A stretch of 23,808 bases of DNA from CAZFAT01 sp964517075 (GTDB lineage Bacteria > Acidobacteriota > Vicinamibacteria > Vicinamibacterales > SCN-69-37), in assembly GCA_964517075.1 (NCBI GenBank), contig CAZFAT010000156.1, positions 1-23,808 of the forward strand, read 5' to 3'. The translations under genes were made by a program, and so were the position numbers. The notes under the pieces are model-generated. The model worked only from the letters and a program-made list of their open reading frames with translations, had not been told where the DNA came from and made no database searches. This document shows, in pieces, positions 7,596 to 15,285 of this stretch. How positions within the stretch are numbered: the first letter of the stretch is position 1; each line of letters opens with the position of its first letter.

Positions 7596-7616
7596 GGCAA
7601 CGAACGTCCCGTTGCC
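7596..7616. repeat. Inverted repeat in divergent intergenic region
   Basis: GGCAACG (7596-7602) and CGTTGCC (7610-7616) form a perfect 7-bp inverted repeat with a 7-nt spacer. It is near the centre of the 233-bp gap between the divergent MFS and EF-hand genes, about 80 nt before the EF-hand start. It could be an operator for either gene or a leader hairpin. No T-run follows, so a terminator is unlikely. Confidence 0.35.
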
Positions 7617-7697
7617 GCCGCGCGACTGACAGAGCGGGCCGTTGTGATTGTCGCCACCGTGGCATGAGTGTTGCCTTCTCCACGGCGGAGGATCGTC

Positions 7698-8867
7698 ATG
7701 CGAAGCATCGTTGTCGCCGCAGTGATTGCCCTTGCTCTTCCCGTTCTCCCGGAGCAAGGACGCGTGAACGCAGGTGCCGCGGTGGAACCGCAGGCTCAAG
7801 GGACCATGCGGGGCCAGGCCGCGGCGCGCCAGCGGTTTCGCGAGATGGATCAGAACGGGGACGGCACCATTTCCCGCGCCGAATGGCGTGGCACCGCCGC
7901 GTCGTTCCGCGTGCACGACTGGAACCGCGACGGGGTCCTGTCGGGCGCGGAGCTGAACGAGGCGGTCCGCGAGGCGACGGCCAACACCCCCGAGGACTTC
8001 GACAGCCCGGTGGTGTTCAATGACTGGTCGGCCGGGAGGTTCACGAACCTTGACCGCAATCGTGACGGGCGGCTGACCCGTGCCGAGTGGATCTACGACC
8101 TCGAGACGTTCCGCCGCGTTGACCGCAATCGCGACGGCATCGTCGCGCGGGCGGAGTTCCTGGGCGGCGATTTCGATGACGATCGCGGCGATCGGTTCGA
8201 TTTCCTCGACGCCGATGGCAACAACCGCGTGACCCGTCAGGAATGGCACGCGAGCCAGGAAGCCTTCACGTGGCTCGATACGAATCGTGACGGCGTGCTG
8301 ACCCGGCTCGAGGTGGAAGGCGAAGGCGCCGATCAGCAGGGCGACGTGTTCGCCCGGCTGGACACCAATCGCAACAACCGCATCAATCCGACCGAGTGGC
8401 AGTGGTCGCGCGCGAGCTTCGACAAGCTCGATGTGAATCGCGACGGCGTGCTGACGCGGGCCGAGATGGCCGGCCGTCAGAAAGCGGGTTCGGACACCGC
8501 GACCCTCGCGGTCGGCCCGACCAATGCTGAGCGCTGGGTCGACACGGGCCTCTTTGTCTATGCTGGCGACCGCGTCCGATTCCAGGCGTCTGGCACCGTC
8601 CAGATGAGTGCTGACGCCAACGACGTGGCCGACCCCGCCGGATCGCGCGCCCGGCGCCGCGCCAACGACGCGCCCATGCCCGAGCAGGTCGCGGGCGGCC
8701 TGCTGGCGCGGGTCGAGACCGGACGCCCGGTCTTTGTGGGAGCCCGCACGGCCCCCATCATCAGCGGCGAGACCGGACGGCTCTTCCTGAGCGTCAACGA
8801 CGATCACCTGGACGACAACAGGGGCCAATTCCAGGTGACGGTCACGGTTCAGCGGCGCACGCCGTAG
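7698..8867 (+). CDS. Secreted multi-EF-hand protein with LecA-like C-terminal domain
   Basis: This 389-aa protein starts with a signal peptide (MRSIVVAAVIALALPVLP...). A GGAGG (7687-7691) 6 nt before ATG 7698 fixes this start over one ten codons upstream. Eight EF-hand-type loops follow, beginning near Asp51, 74, 119, 142, 171, 194, 222 and 245, for example DQNGDGTISRAEW and DVNRDGVLTRAEM. Two (171 and 222) have Asn in place of the usual Asp/Gly near the loop middle (DADGNN, DTNRNN) and may bind calcium weakly. Residues about 275-386 resemble the galactose-binding PA-I lectin (LecA)-like domain: TGLFVYAGDRVRFQASG, then GRLFLSVND and DDNRGQF. A calcium-dependent envelope or extracellular binding role is inferred; the ligand is unknown. 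Confidence 0.87.
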   Translation: MRSIVVAAVIALALPVLPEQGRVNAGAAVEPQAQGTMRGQAAARQRFREMDQNGDGTISRAEWRGTAASFRVHDWNRDGVLSGAELNEAVREATANTPEDFDSPVVFNDWSAGRFTNLDRNRDGRLTRAEWIYDLETFRRVDRNRDGIVARAEFLGGDFDDDRGDRFDFLDADGNNRVTRQEWHASQEAFTWLDTNRDGVLTRLEVEGEGADQQGDVFARLDTNRNNRINPTEWQWSRASFDKLDVNRDGVLTRAEMAGRQKAGSDTATLAVGPTNAERWVDTGLFVYAGDRVRFQASGTVQMSADANDVADPAGSRARRRANDAPMPEQVAGGLLARVETGRPVFVGARTAPIISGETGRLFLSVNDDHLDDNRGQFQVTVTVQRRTP

Positions 8868-8911
8868 CCGCAGGCGATGATTCCGGCTGAGGCGCGTGAG
8901 GGGGACCCAGC

Positions 8912-9748
8912 ATGAAGTGGACATCCCGGGGCCGCAGCCAGAATCTCGAGGACCGACGGGGGACCCGCGCGTCAGGTCTCGGGCGGGTCGCCCCGATTGG
9001 TCTCGGCGGACTGGCCGTTCTGTTCGTGCTCTCGCTGGTGACCGGCCAGGATTTTCTGGGCATGGCCACGGAGCCCGGATCAGCGCCTTCCTCTGTCGGC
9101 CCGTCCGAGTCCGGGCCGATTGCCACGACGCCCGAAGAAGAGAAGCTCGTCGATTTCGTGTCGTTCGTGCTCGACGAAGCGCAGGGCACGTGGGCGCAGC
9201 TGCTCCCGGGATACCGCCCGGCCAAGCTCGTGGTCTTCCGCGAGGCGACGGACTCGGCCTGCGGGCTGGGGCAGTCGGCCACCGGGCCGTTCTACTGCCC
9301 GGCTGACGGCACCATCTACATCGACCTCGCGTTCTACAACGAGTTGCACCGGCGGTTCGGCGCGCCGGGCGACTTCGCGCAGGCGTATGTGCTGGCCCAC
9401 GAGATCGGGCATCACGTTCAGGCGCAACTGGGGACGGACCGGCAGGTTCGCCAGGTGCAGCAGGCGCGTCCCGATCAGGCCAATCCGTTGTCCGTGCGCC
9501 TGGAGCTGCAGGCGGACTGCTACGCCGGCGTCTGGGGTCACACGGCTGCGCAGCGCGGGCAGCTCGACCCGGGTGATATCGAGGAAGGATTGGCGGCCGC
9601 CGCCGCGATTGGCGACGATCGATTGACCCGCGGCCGCGTGGCGCCCGACCAGTTCACGCACGGCTCGTCGGCCGAACGCGTCCAGTGGTTCCGGCGCGGC
9701 CTCGAAACCGGCCGTGCCGAGGCCTGCGACACGTTCGCATCCCGATAG
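8912..9748 (+). CDS. Neutral zinc metallopeptidase, YpfJ/PF04228 type, membrane-anchored
   Basis: This 278-aa protein fits the putative neutral zinc metallopeptidase family (YpfJ-like). It has a basic N-terminus and a single membrane segment near 28-50, then a catalytic domain with HEIGHH (163-168), where His163, Glu164 and His167 match the HExxH zinc motif. LELQADCYAGVWGH (197-210) follows and supplies the third ligand, probably Glu198 or Asp202. CGLGQSATGPFYCPADGTIYID (117-138) is also typical. The length is usual for the family, although the link between anchor and domain is short. A GAGGGG ribosome site precedes the ATG. The catalytic domain should face the periplasm. Natural substrates are unknown for the family. 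It lies 44 nt after the EF-hand gene, so co-transcription is plausible. Confidence 0.92.
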   Translation: MKWTSRGRSQNLEDRRGTRASGLGRVAPIGLGGLAVLFVLSLVTGQDFLGMATEPGSAPSSVGPSESGPIATTPEEEKLVDFVSFVLDEAQGTWAQLLPGYRPAKLVVFREATDSACGLGQSATGPFYCPADGTIYIDLAFYNELHRRFGAPGDFAQAYVLAHEIGHHVQAQLGTDRQVRQVQQARPDQANPLSVRLELQADCYAGVWGHTAAQRGQLDPGDIEEGLAAAAAIGDDRLTRGRVAPDQFTHGSSAERVQWFRRGLETGRAEACDTFASR

Positions 9749-9799
9749 CGCCACGACCCGTTTCTTGCCCAACCGACCTCCGGGGCGTAGCATCGACCG

Positions 9800-11428
9800 A
9801 TGCCACTGCCGGTCGTTCGCCTCTGTGGCGGCGCCCTCCTTGGTCTGACCTTCGGTGCCGCGCTCGTCGTGGCACAGGCGGGCCACGCCGATCACGCCGC
9901 GCTGCCACCCTCGTTCAGCCAGCCGATTCCTCTCCATCCCAAAGCGCTCGGGTCCTTTACCCGTCCAATCTCGTCGTCCGTTCCGGACGTGCAGGCCTAT
10001 TTCGATCAGGGCATGCAGATGAAGTACGCGTTCGCCGAGATCGACGCGGCGCGGTCGTTTCGGGAGGCGGCGCGGCGCGATCCCGCGTGCGCGATCTGCG
10101 TCTGGGGAGAGGCCTGGGCGTGGGGATCGGCGCTGAACTCTCCGATATCCGCCTTCTCGGCGCCGCACGCGCATGCCGCGGCGCAGAAAGCGCTCACGCT
10201 CGTGAACCGCGCCACGCCGGTGGAGCGGGCGCTGATTGAAGCCATCGCGTTGCGCTACGCGATGCCGTTTGATGCGAAGACGCAGCGCGCGCGCGACGAG
10301 GCGTACGCCGGAGCCATGCGCGGCGTTCACGAACGCTATCCGGCCGATCTCGATGTCGCGACGATCTATGCGGAGGCCTTGTTCGTCCTGGAGCCGCGGC
10401 GAGGTGCGCGCGACATCAGCCTCCCCACCGTGCAGCGCGTGCTGGGCGTGCTCGAGCGCACCCTGTCGCGGAACATCCGCCACGTCGGGGCCTGTCACCT
10501 GCTGATTCATCTCACGGAGGCGACCACCGAGCCCGGCCGGGCCGAAGCCTGCGCCGAATACATCGGCAATGCGATTCCAGGCGCGAGCCACATCAACCAC
10601 ATGCCCTCGCACACCTGGAACGAGATTGGCCGGTGGGGCGACTCGGTGCGCGCGAACATCCAGGCCGTGCACTCCGATCAGAAAGCCGCGATTGGCGAGG
10701 GCTTCGCGATCTACCCGACGCACAACCTGCACATGCTGGCGTTCTCGGCTTCCATGGACGGGCAGGGTGCGATTGCGATGCAAGCCGGGCGGGACTATGC
10801 GGCGCTGACCAAGGACAGCATGTTTCACGTGCTGACACTCGTCCGGTTCGGGCGGTTCGACGAGATCCTGACGATTCCTCGGCCGGCGACCGAGCCGGCG
10901 ATCCCGCTCGGCGTCTGGGAGTTCGGTCAGGGCTACGCCCGCCTGAATGGGGGCGACGTCGGTGCCGCTCGCGGGCACCTCGAGCGCCTGGTCAGGGCCG
11001 CCGCGGTACAGGCACGGTTCCGTTTCCATGCCGCCGAGCACCTGCTGGGCAGTCTCATCGGCATTCTCGAGGGAGAAATCCTTCGGCTCTCGGGCGACGT
11101 GACCGGCGCTATCGCCGCGTTCGAGCGTGGCGTGCGGCTGGAGGGACAGATGATTTACGACGAGCCGGAACCGCTGCCCTTCTCGGCGCGGCACTGGCTC
11201 GGCGCGGCGCTGCTGGACGCCGGCCGCGCGGCCGACGCCGAACGCGTCTATCGCGACGAACTCGCCAATCACCCGAAGAATGGCTGGTCGCTGTTCGGCC
11301 TCGAGCAGGCGCTCACCGCGCAGGGCAAGCCGGCGGCCGATATTCACCGCGAGCTCGACGCCAGCTGGGCGCGCGCGGACTACTGGCTCCGCCGCTCGTC
11401 ACCCGTCGTCCGGCCGCTCCAGCAATGA
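9800..11428 (+). CDS. Secreted TPR-like protein with conserved histidine cluster
   Basis: This 542-aa protein has a signal peptide (about 1-27, ending AQA). It is mostly helical, with TPR-like pairs: FDQGMQMKYAFAEIDAARSFREAARRDP near 68-95 and the C-terminal HWLGAALLDAGRAADAERVYRDEL. It matches a widespread uncharacterised family annotated only as tetratricopeptide repeat protein, recognisable by DPACAICVWGEA (with a CxxC at 97-100), CHLLIHLTEA (His233, His237), SHINHMPSHTW (His264, 267, 271) and THNLHM (His308, 311). Such invariant histidines are unusual for a scaffold and suggest metal or haem binding (inference). It follows the peptidase gene by 51 nt. No strong ribosome site precedes the ATG. 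Function is unknown. Confidence 0.8.
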   Translation: MPLPVVRLCGGALLGLTFGAALVVAQAGHADHAALPPSFSQPIPLHPKALGSFTRPISSSVPDVQAYFDQGMQMKYAFAEIDAARSFREAARRDPACAICVWGEAWAWGSALNSPISAFSAPHAHAAAQKALTLVNRATPVERALIEAIALRYAMPFDAKTQRARDEAYAGAMRGVHERYPADLDVATIYAEALFVLEPRRGARDISLPTVQRVLGVLERTLSRNIRHVGACHLLIHLTEATTEPGRAEACAEYIGNAIPGASHINHMPSHTWNEIGRWGDSVRANIQAVHSDQKAAIGEGFAIYPTHNLHMLAFSASMDGQGAIAMQAGRDYAALTKDSMFHVLTLVRFGRFDEILTIPRPATEPAIPLGVWEFGQGYARLNGGDVGAARGHLERLVRAAAVQARFRFHAAEHLLGSLIGILEGEILRLSGDVTGAIAAFERGVRLEGQMIYDEPEPLPFSARHWLGAALLDAGRAADAERVYRDELANHPKNGWSLFGLEQALTAQGKPAADIHRELDASWARADYWLRRSSPVVRPLQQ

Positions 11429-11460
11429 TGCAGCGCACCCTCGGCGCGCACATTGAAGTG

Positions 11461-11490
11461 CTGAAGGGCATCAAAGCAGAAAGCCCTCAG
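11461..11490 (+). terminator. Possible stem-loop between convergent genes
   Basis: CTGAAGGGC (11461-11469) can pair with GCCCTCAG (11483-11490) with one bulged A and a 13-nt loop, about 35 nt after the TPR-like gene stop. It has no following T-run, so it would be an imperfect intrinsic terminator. The remaining gap to the convergent MFS gene shows nothing else convincing. Confidence 0.28.
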
Positions 11491-11574
11491 ACCCAACGTC
11501 ATGACTTCACGAGCTTCATGTTTCCTGGCTTTTGCCGGGCAGATTGTGGACGGACCTGAAGCTCCGCCGTTCCA

Positions 11575-12777
11575 TTACGACCGCGGCTCCGGTTCCGGCA
11601 GGAACCACGTCAGCAGCCCGATGGCCGGCAGGAACGAGCAGACCTTGAAGACGAACCCGATGCTCGTCCGGTCCGCAAGCTGACCGAGAAGCGCGGCGCC
11701 CAGGCCGCCGGCGCCAAAGGCGAAGCCAAAGAACACACCCGCGACGGTCCCCACGCGCCCCGGCACCAGTTCCTGTCCAAAGACGACGATGGCGGAGAAG
11801 GCCGAGGCGAGGACCAGGCCAATCACAATCGTCAGGATCTCGGTCCAGAAGAGGTTCGCGTACGGCAGGAGCAGTGTGAACGGCAACACGCCGAGGATCG
11901 AGACCCAGATGACGTACTTCGGGCCGATGCGGTCGCCCACCGGGCCGCCGATGAACGTGCCGGCGGCGATCGCGCCGAGCAGGATGAACAGGTGAATCTG
12001 TGCGCTCCGCACCGAGAGATTGAAGGTCTCGATCAGATAGAACGTATAGAAGCTGCTCAGGCTCGCCACGTAGACGTTCTTCGAGAACACCAGAATCACG
12101 AGAATCGTCAGCGCCCACCACACTCGCCGTGAGGGCAGGTTCGCCCGGAACGTCGTCCGCGCCGCCTGCGCCACGGCCGTCAGGTGGTCGCGATACCAGC
12201 GGCCGACGCGAATCAGGATGCCGATGGCGGCCAGCGCCGCGGCGCTGAACCACGCGATGCTGCGCTGGCCGCCCGGCAGCACGATGAACGCGGCCAGCAG
12301 CGGCCCGGTCGCCGATCCCGCGTTGCCGCCCACCTGGAAGAACGACTGCGCGAACCCGTGCCGGCCGCCCGAGGCGAGCCGCGCCACGCGCGACGACTCG
12401 GGGTGGAACACCGACGAGCCGATCCCGACGAGCGCGACCGCGATCAGAATGACGCCGTAGGTCGGCGCGACGGCCAGCAGGAGCAAGCCGACGAGCGTGA
12501 AGCTCATGCCGATCGCCAGCGAGAAGGGCTTCGGTCGTACGTCGGTGAACGCGCCGATGACGGGTTGCAGCAGCGACGCGGTGGCCTGGTTGGCGAACGT
12601 AATGAAGCCAATCTGTCCGAAGTCCAGCCGGTAGCTCTCCTTGAGGATGGGATAGACGGCTGGCACGACCGACTGCATCAGGTCATTGAGGAAATGGCAG
12701 AGGCTAATGGCCGCCAGGATGCCGAGGGCGGTCTGCCCGGTCGTGATCGACGGACGCGCAGCGGGCGAGGACTCCAC
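11575..12777 (-). CDS. MFS transporter, fosmidomycin-resistance (Fsr) family
   Basis: This protein of about 400 aa matches the Fsr branch of MFS exporters. It opens with ISLCHFLNDLMQSVVPAVYP (24-43), a hallmark of this group. GAFTDVRPK (75-83) then replaces the classical motif A, and GIGSSVFHPESSRVARLASGG in helix 4-5 is also typical. About twelve membrane segments are visible. Fsr proteins were named for export of the antibiotic fosmidomycin, but most members have unknown substrates. I placed the start at GTG 12775-12777, just before the conserved N-terminus. No good ribosome site is seen, and a TTG three codons upstream is possible. The open frame continues much further upstream, but only as antisense to the transglycosylase gene. 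The gene converges with the TPR-like gene. Confidence 0.85.
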   Translation of the reverse strand: MESSPAARPSITTGQTALGILAAISLCHFLNDLMQSVVPAVYPILKESYRLDFGQIGFITFANQATASLLQPVIGAFTDVRPKPFSLAIGMSFTLVGLLLLAVAPTYGVILIAVALVGIGSSVFHPESSRVARLASGGRHGFAQSFFQVGGNAGSATGPLLAAFIVLPGGQRSIAWFSAAALAAIGILIRVGRWYRDHLTAVAQAARTTFRANLPSRRVWWALTILVILVFSKNVYVASLSSFYTFYLIETFNLSVRSAQIHLFILLGAIAAGTFIGGPVGDRIGPKYVIWVSILGVLPFTLLLPYANLFWTEILTIVIGLVLASAFSAIVVFGQELVPGRVGTVAGVFFGFAFGAGGLGAALLGQLADRTSIGFVFKVCSFLPAIGLLTWFLPEPEPRS

Positions 12778-12862
12778 GCCGTGCAAGCGTATCAGCGCCA
12801 GCCCAGAGTCCGCGGCCGCGAAGAACAGTGCAACCCTGTTCCTCCGGCCGGCGCCCGCGCAG

Positions 12863-12868
12863 TACAAT
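12863..12868 (+). promoter_or_regulatory. Candidate -10 element before transglycosylase gene
   Basis: TACAAT matches the -10 consensus at 5 of 6 positions and lies about 50 nt before the chosen ATG, within the 140-bp gap from the divergent MFS gene. No good -35 is found at 16-18 bp upstream (TTCCTC is the best), so the call is tentative. Confidence 0.3.
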
Positions 12869-12917
12869 CGCCGTAGGCCGCGCCCGCGCCCGATGGCGGG
12901 GCCGGGGACGCTGGCCA

Positions 12918-14495
12918 ATGCGACGTCGAGGTGGGCGATTGCTGACGAAGCGAACCCTGGGACTGGTCGTCCTGCTCTGTGTGTCAGGTCTCGTGGCGCT
13001 GCCTCGCGCCGACGACGCCGGCGCCTCGGCCGCGCCCGATCAAATCGCGGTCGGCCATCTCGATATCGACGTGGATTCGCTCTTCGCCCGGCTGGGCGGC
13101 CGGGGCGCGTCGTCGCCGGCCGACCGCGCCTACACACGCACACGGACGCGCCTGGCCGACGACCTGCTCGCGCTGCAGGCGTACCGCCCCGGCTACGGGT
13201 TCTGGCGGCACCTCTTCGCGCGACCCGATGGCGCCATCCTCTACGGCAGCGCCATGGACGGGCGGTTGCTGGCGGTGTTCCCAGCGGGGGGTGACTGGAC
13301 GCGCACCGCCGACTGGGCGGACGCCTCCCTCGCGCCCCTGCTCGACGGTCAGCAGCTCCCACGGTCGCTCGGCGACCGTCGCGACTATGTCGCGGCGCTG
13401 CTCGAGCGCGCCGCCGGTCCGGTCGTGCACAATCCCAGCCGCGGCGATTTTCTGCAGCCGAACCTCCGGCGGTATGGCCGGTTCCTGGGCGAGTGGGGGG
13501 CCATCTACGAGCGCTTTGGCGTGCCGGCCGAGATCGGGCTCGCGCAGGCGGTCCTCGAGTCGGGCCTGAGCGGCACGGTCCGGTCGTCGGCGCGGGCGGT
13601 GGGCTTCTGCCAGTGGCTCACCCGCAACTGGAACCGGCTGCACGTGCTCGCGCCGCACGTCATCGAGGGCCACAATCAGACGACGCAGGCGCCGTATTGC
13701 GCGGCCTATCTGTCGATTCTGACCGCGAAGTACGGGACGTTCGTCGCGGCCCTCTCCGAGCATCACGCCGGCGCCACCAACGTGGGTCGGACCGTGATCA
13801 ACGGCGAGCGGCTCGGCGGGTCCGACGCCCGCCAGCAGTATTTCCTCGGCGCCCAGTTCGTCCGCGACCTCCGCACGAACGCTCCGCGGCAGTTCTCCGA
13901 GATCTACGGCAGCTACGGGCTGCGTTCGTCGCTGTATGCGGAAATGGTGTTCGGGAATGCCGGCTACATGGCCGAGTTGAAGGCCGGGATTCCGCAGGTG
14001 CGGATTCACGCCATGCGCACGCGCCGCGCCGTGCCGCTCACCGAGGTGACCTTTCGCACCCGCCTGTCGGCCGACGAGATCCGCCGCTTCAATCCGGCGC
14101 TCATCCGCCAGGTGCCGGCACGCGCCACGCTGTATCTGCCGGCTCACGTCGCCGACTTCGGCGCGGACGTGGCCTTCTGGCATCGGCCGCCCGGCACGGC
14201 GTACGCCCGCGTGCTCGACGAGTTCCTGCATCTCGACCGGCCGCTCCGCGACTGGGACACGCCGGCCGTCATCGTGCCGGTTCTGCGGGACTACCAGCGA
14301 CGGTTCCAGGCGACCAGGACGGAAGAAGGCGGGGTGATAGCCACCGTCCTCGCCTACGTGCTCGAGGACATCGAGACCAGCCCGCGGATCGCCATCCTCG
14401 AGGACTTCCGCACGAATCCCGCCGTGCTCGAGTTGTTCGAGCAGGCCGTGCTGGGGCGCGGGGCCGCCGACCAACAGACGCTGCAATCGAACTGA
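12918..14495 (+). CDS. Secreted lytic transglycosylase-like protein (SLT domain, LysM-like tail)
   Basis: This 525-aa protein has a basic N-terminus, then a hydrophobic signal segment (LGLVVLLCVSGLVALP, about 14-29). ATG 12918 was chosen because it gives a normal signal peptide; a TTG eight codons later would also work. The central domain looks like an SLT/goose-lysozyme-type fold: VPAEIGLAQAVLESGLSG (202-219) with the likely catalytic Glu214, then AVGFCQWL (227-234), which stands where classic SLT enzymes have GLMQ. Residues about 365-412 (VPLTEVTFRTRLSADEIRRFNP...YLPAHV) resemble a LysM-type or related cell-wall binding module. Cleavage of peptidoglycan glycan strands in the periplasm is inferred. 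The stop lies 7 nt from the convergent tpiA stop. Confidence 0.78.
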   Translation: MRRRGGRLLTKRTLGLVVLLCVSGLVALPRADDAGASAAPDQIAVGHLDIDVDSLFARLGGRGASSPADRAYTRTRTRLADDLLALQAYRPGYGFWRHLFARPDGAILYGSAMDGRLLAVFPAGGDWTRTADWADASLAPLLDGQQLPRSLGDRRDYVAALLERAAGPVVHNPSRGDFLQPNLRRYGRFLGEWGAIYERFGVPAEIGLAQAVLESGLSGTVRSSARAVGFCQWLTRNWNRLHVLAPHVIEGHNQTTQAPYCAAYLSILTAKYGTFVAALSEHHAGATNVGRTVINGERLGGSDARQQYFLGAQFVRDLRTNAPRQFSEIYGSYGLRSSLYAEMVFGNAGYMAELKAGIPQVRIHAMRTRRAVPLTEVTFRTRLSADEIRRFNPALIRQVPARATLYLPAHVADFGADVAFWHRPPGTAYARVLDEFLHLDRPLRDWDTPAVIVPVLRDYQRRFQATRTEEGGVIATVLAYVLEDIETSPRIAILEDFRTNPAVLELFEQAVLGRGAADQQTLQSN

Positions 14496-14502
14496 GCAGG
14501 CG

Positions 14503-15264
14503 CTACTTCGCGACGGCGCGAGAGACGATGTCGAAGAAGGTGCGGACGTCGAGGCTCGCGCCGCCAATCAGCGCGCCGTCCACGTCGGGCAGCGTGATCA
14601 GCGCGCGGATGTTGTCCGGCTTGACCGATCCGCCGTACTGAATCCGGCAGCGATCCGCGGCGTCCCGGCCGAACCACTCGGCCAGCCGTGCGCGGATGTG
14701 ACGGTGCGCCTCGTCGGCCTCGGCGGGCGAGGCGTTCTTGCCGGTGCCGATGGCCCAGACCGGTTCGTAGGCCACGATCAGGCCGCCGATTTCGGCGCCG
14801 GTCGTGTCCGTGAACCCGTCGCGAATCTGCCGGTCGAGGACGGCCAGCGTCTCGCCGCGTTCCCGCTCCTCGAGCGTCTCGCCAATACAGACGATGGGAA
14901 TCAGGCCGGCGGCCAGCGCGGCGCGGAGTTTGCGGTGCACCGATTCGTCGGTCTCGCCAAACAGCCGCCGGCGCTCGGAGTGGCCGATGATGACGTGGCT
15001 CGCGCCCGCGTCCTTGATCATCCCCGCGCTGATCTCACCCGTGAACGCGCCCTCGCGTTCGAAGTACAGGTTCTGCGCGGCCACGCCGATGGCGGTGTTT
15101 CGGGCGGCCTCCGCGGCAATCGTGAGGGACGTGAACGGCGGAGCGACGACCAGCTCGACCTGCCGCACGCTCTTCGCCAGCGCGCCCAGCTCTCGCAGGT
15201 ACGCCAGCGTTTCGTGGCCGGTCTTGAACATCTTCCAGTTGGCGGCGAGGACAGGAACGCGCAT
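14503..15264 (-). CDS. tpiA: Triosephosphate isomerase
   Basis: This 253-aa TIM-barrel enzyme interconverts dihydroxyacetone phosphate and glyceraldehyde 3-phosphate in glycolysis. All catalytic elements are present: Asn9 and Lys11 in AANWKMFKTG, His95 in IIGHSERR, and the base Glu167 in AYEPVWAIGTGK with the mobile loop after it. The phosphate-binding YGGSVKPDN (210-218) and GALIGGASL (230-238) are also present. The length is standard. A GGAGAAGGA ribosome site precedes the ATG. It is last in gapA-pgk-tpiA, 21 nt after pgk. In many bacteria secG follows tpiA; here a convergent transglycosylase gene ends 7 nt away instead. Confidence 0.98.
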   Translation of the reverse strand: MRVPVLAANWKMFKTGHETLAYLRELGALAKSVRQVELVVAPPFTSLTIAAEAARNTAIGVAAQNLYFEREGAFTGEISAGMIKDAGASHVIIGHSERRRLFGETDESVHRKLRAALAAGLIPIVCIGETLEERERGETLAVLDRQIRDGFTDTTGAEIGGLIVAYEPVWAIGTGKNASPAEADEAHRHIRARLAEWFGRDAADRCRIQYGGSVKPDNIRALITLPDVDGALIGGASLDVRTFFDIVSRAVAK

Positions 15265-15285
15265 GGGGATCCTTCTCCATCATGG

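Noticed and set aside
7505..7708. A 67-codon minus-strand frame in the divergent gap before the EF-hand gene
   Set aside because: It overlaps the EF-hand start and its ribosome site, has no motif, and no supporting start signal.
7374..8924. A 516-codon minus-strand open frame opposite the EF-hand gene and running into the MFS gene
   Set aside because: It mirrors the EF-hand repeats, which explains its periodic look (repeated VAIxI-type stretches). It also overlaps the start of the MFS gene in another frame, and has no domain of its own.
9080..11347. A 755-codon minus-strand open frame opposite the peptidase and TPR-like genes
   Set aside because: It is antisense to two genes with clear family motifs, is Arg/Gly/Ala/His-rich and shows no recognisable domain. 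Long stop-free antisense frames are expected at this GC content.
11531..11546. CCTGGC-TTTT-GCCGGG hairpin as a terminator between the convergent TPR-like and MFS genes
   Set aside because: The stem is 6 bp with a G-U wobble and there is no T-run on either strand after it.
12778..13362. N-terminal extension of the Fsr-type transporter frame by about 195 codons
   Set aside because: The extra part is Arg/Pro-rich, antisense to the transglycosylase gene, and the conserved transporter N-terminus begins just after the GTG at 12775.
12984..14567. A 527-codon minus-strand open frame opposite the transglycosylase gene
   Set aside because: It runs into tpiA in the wrong frame and its composition is typical of shadow coding; the plus-strand gene has a signal peptide and an SLT-like motif.
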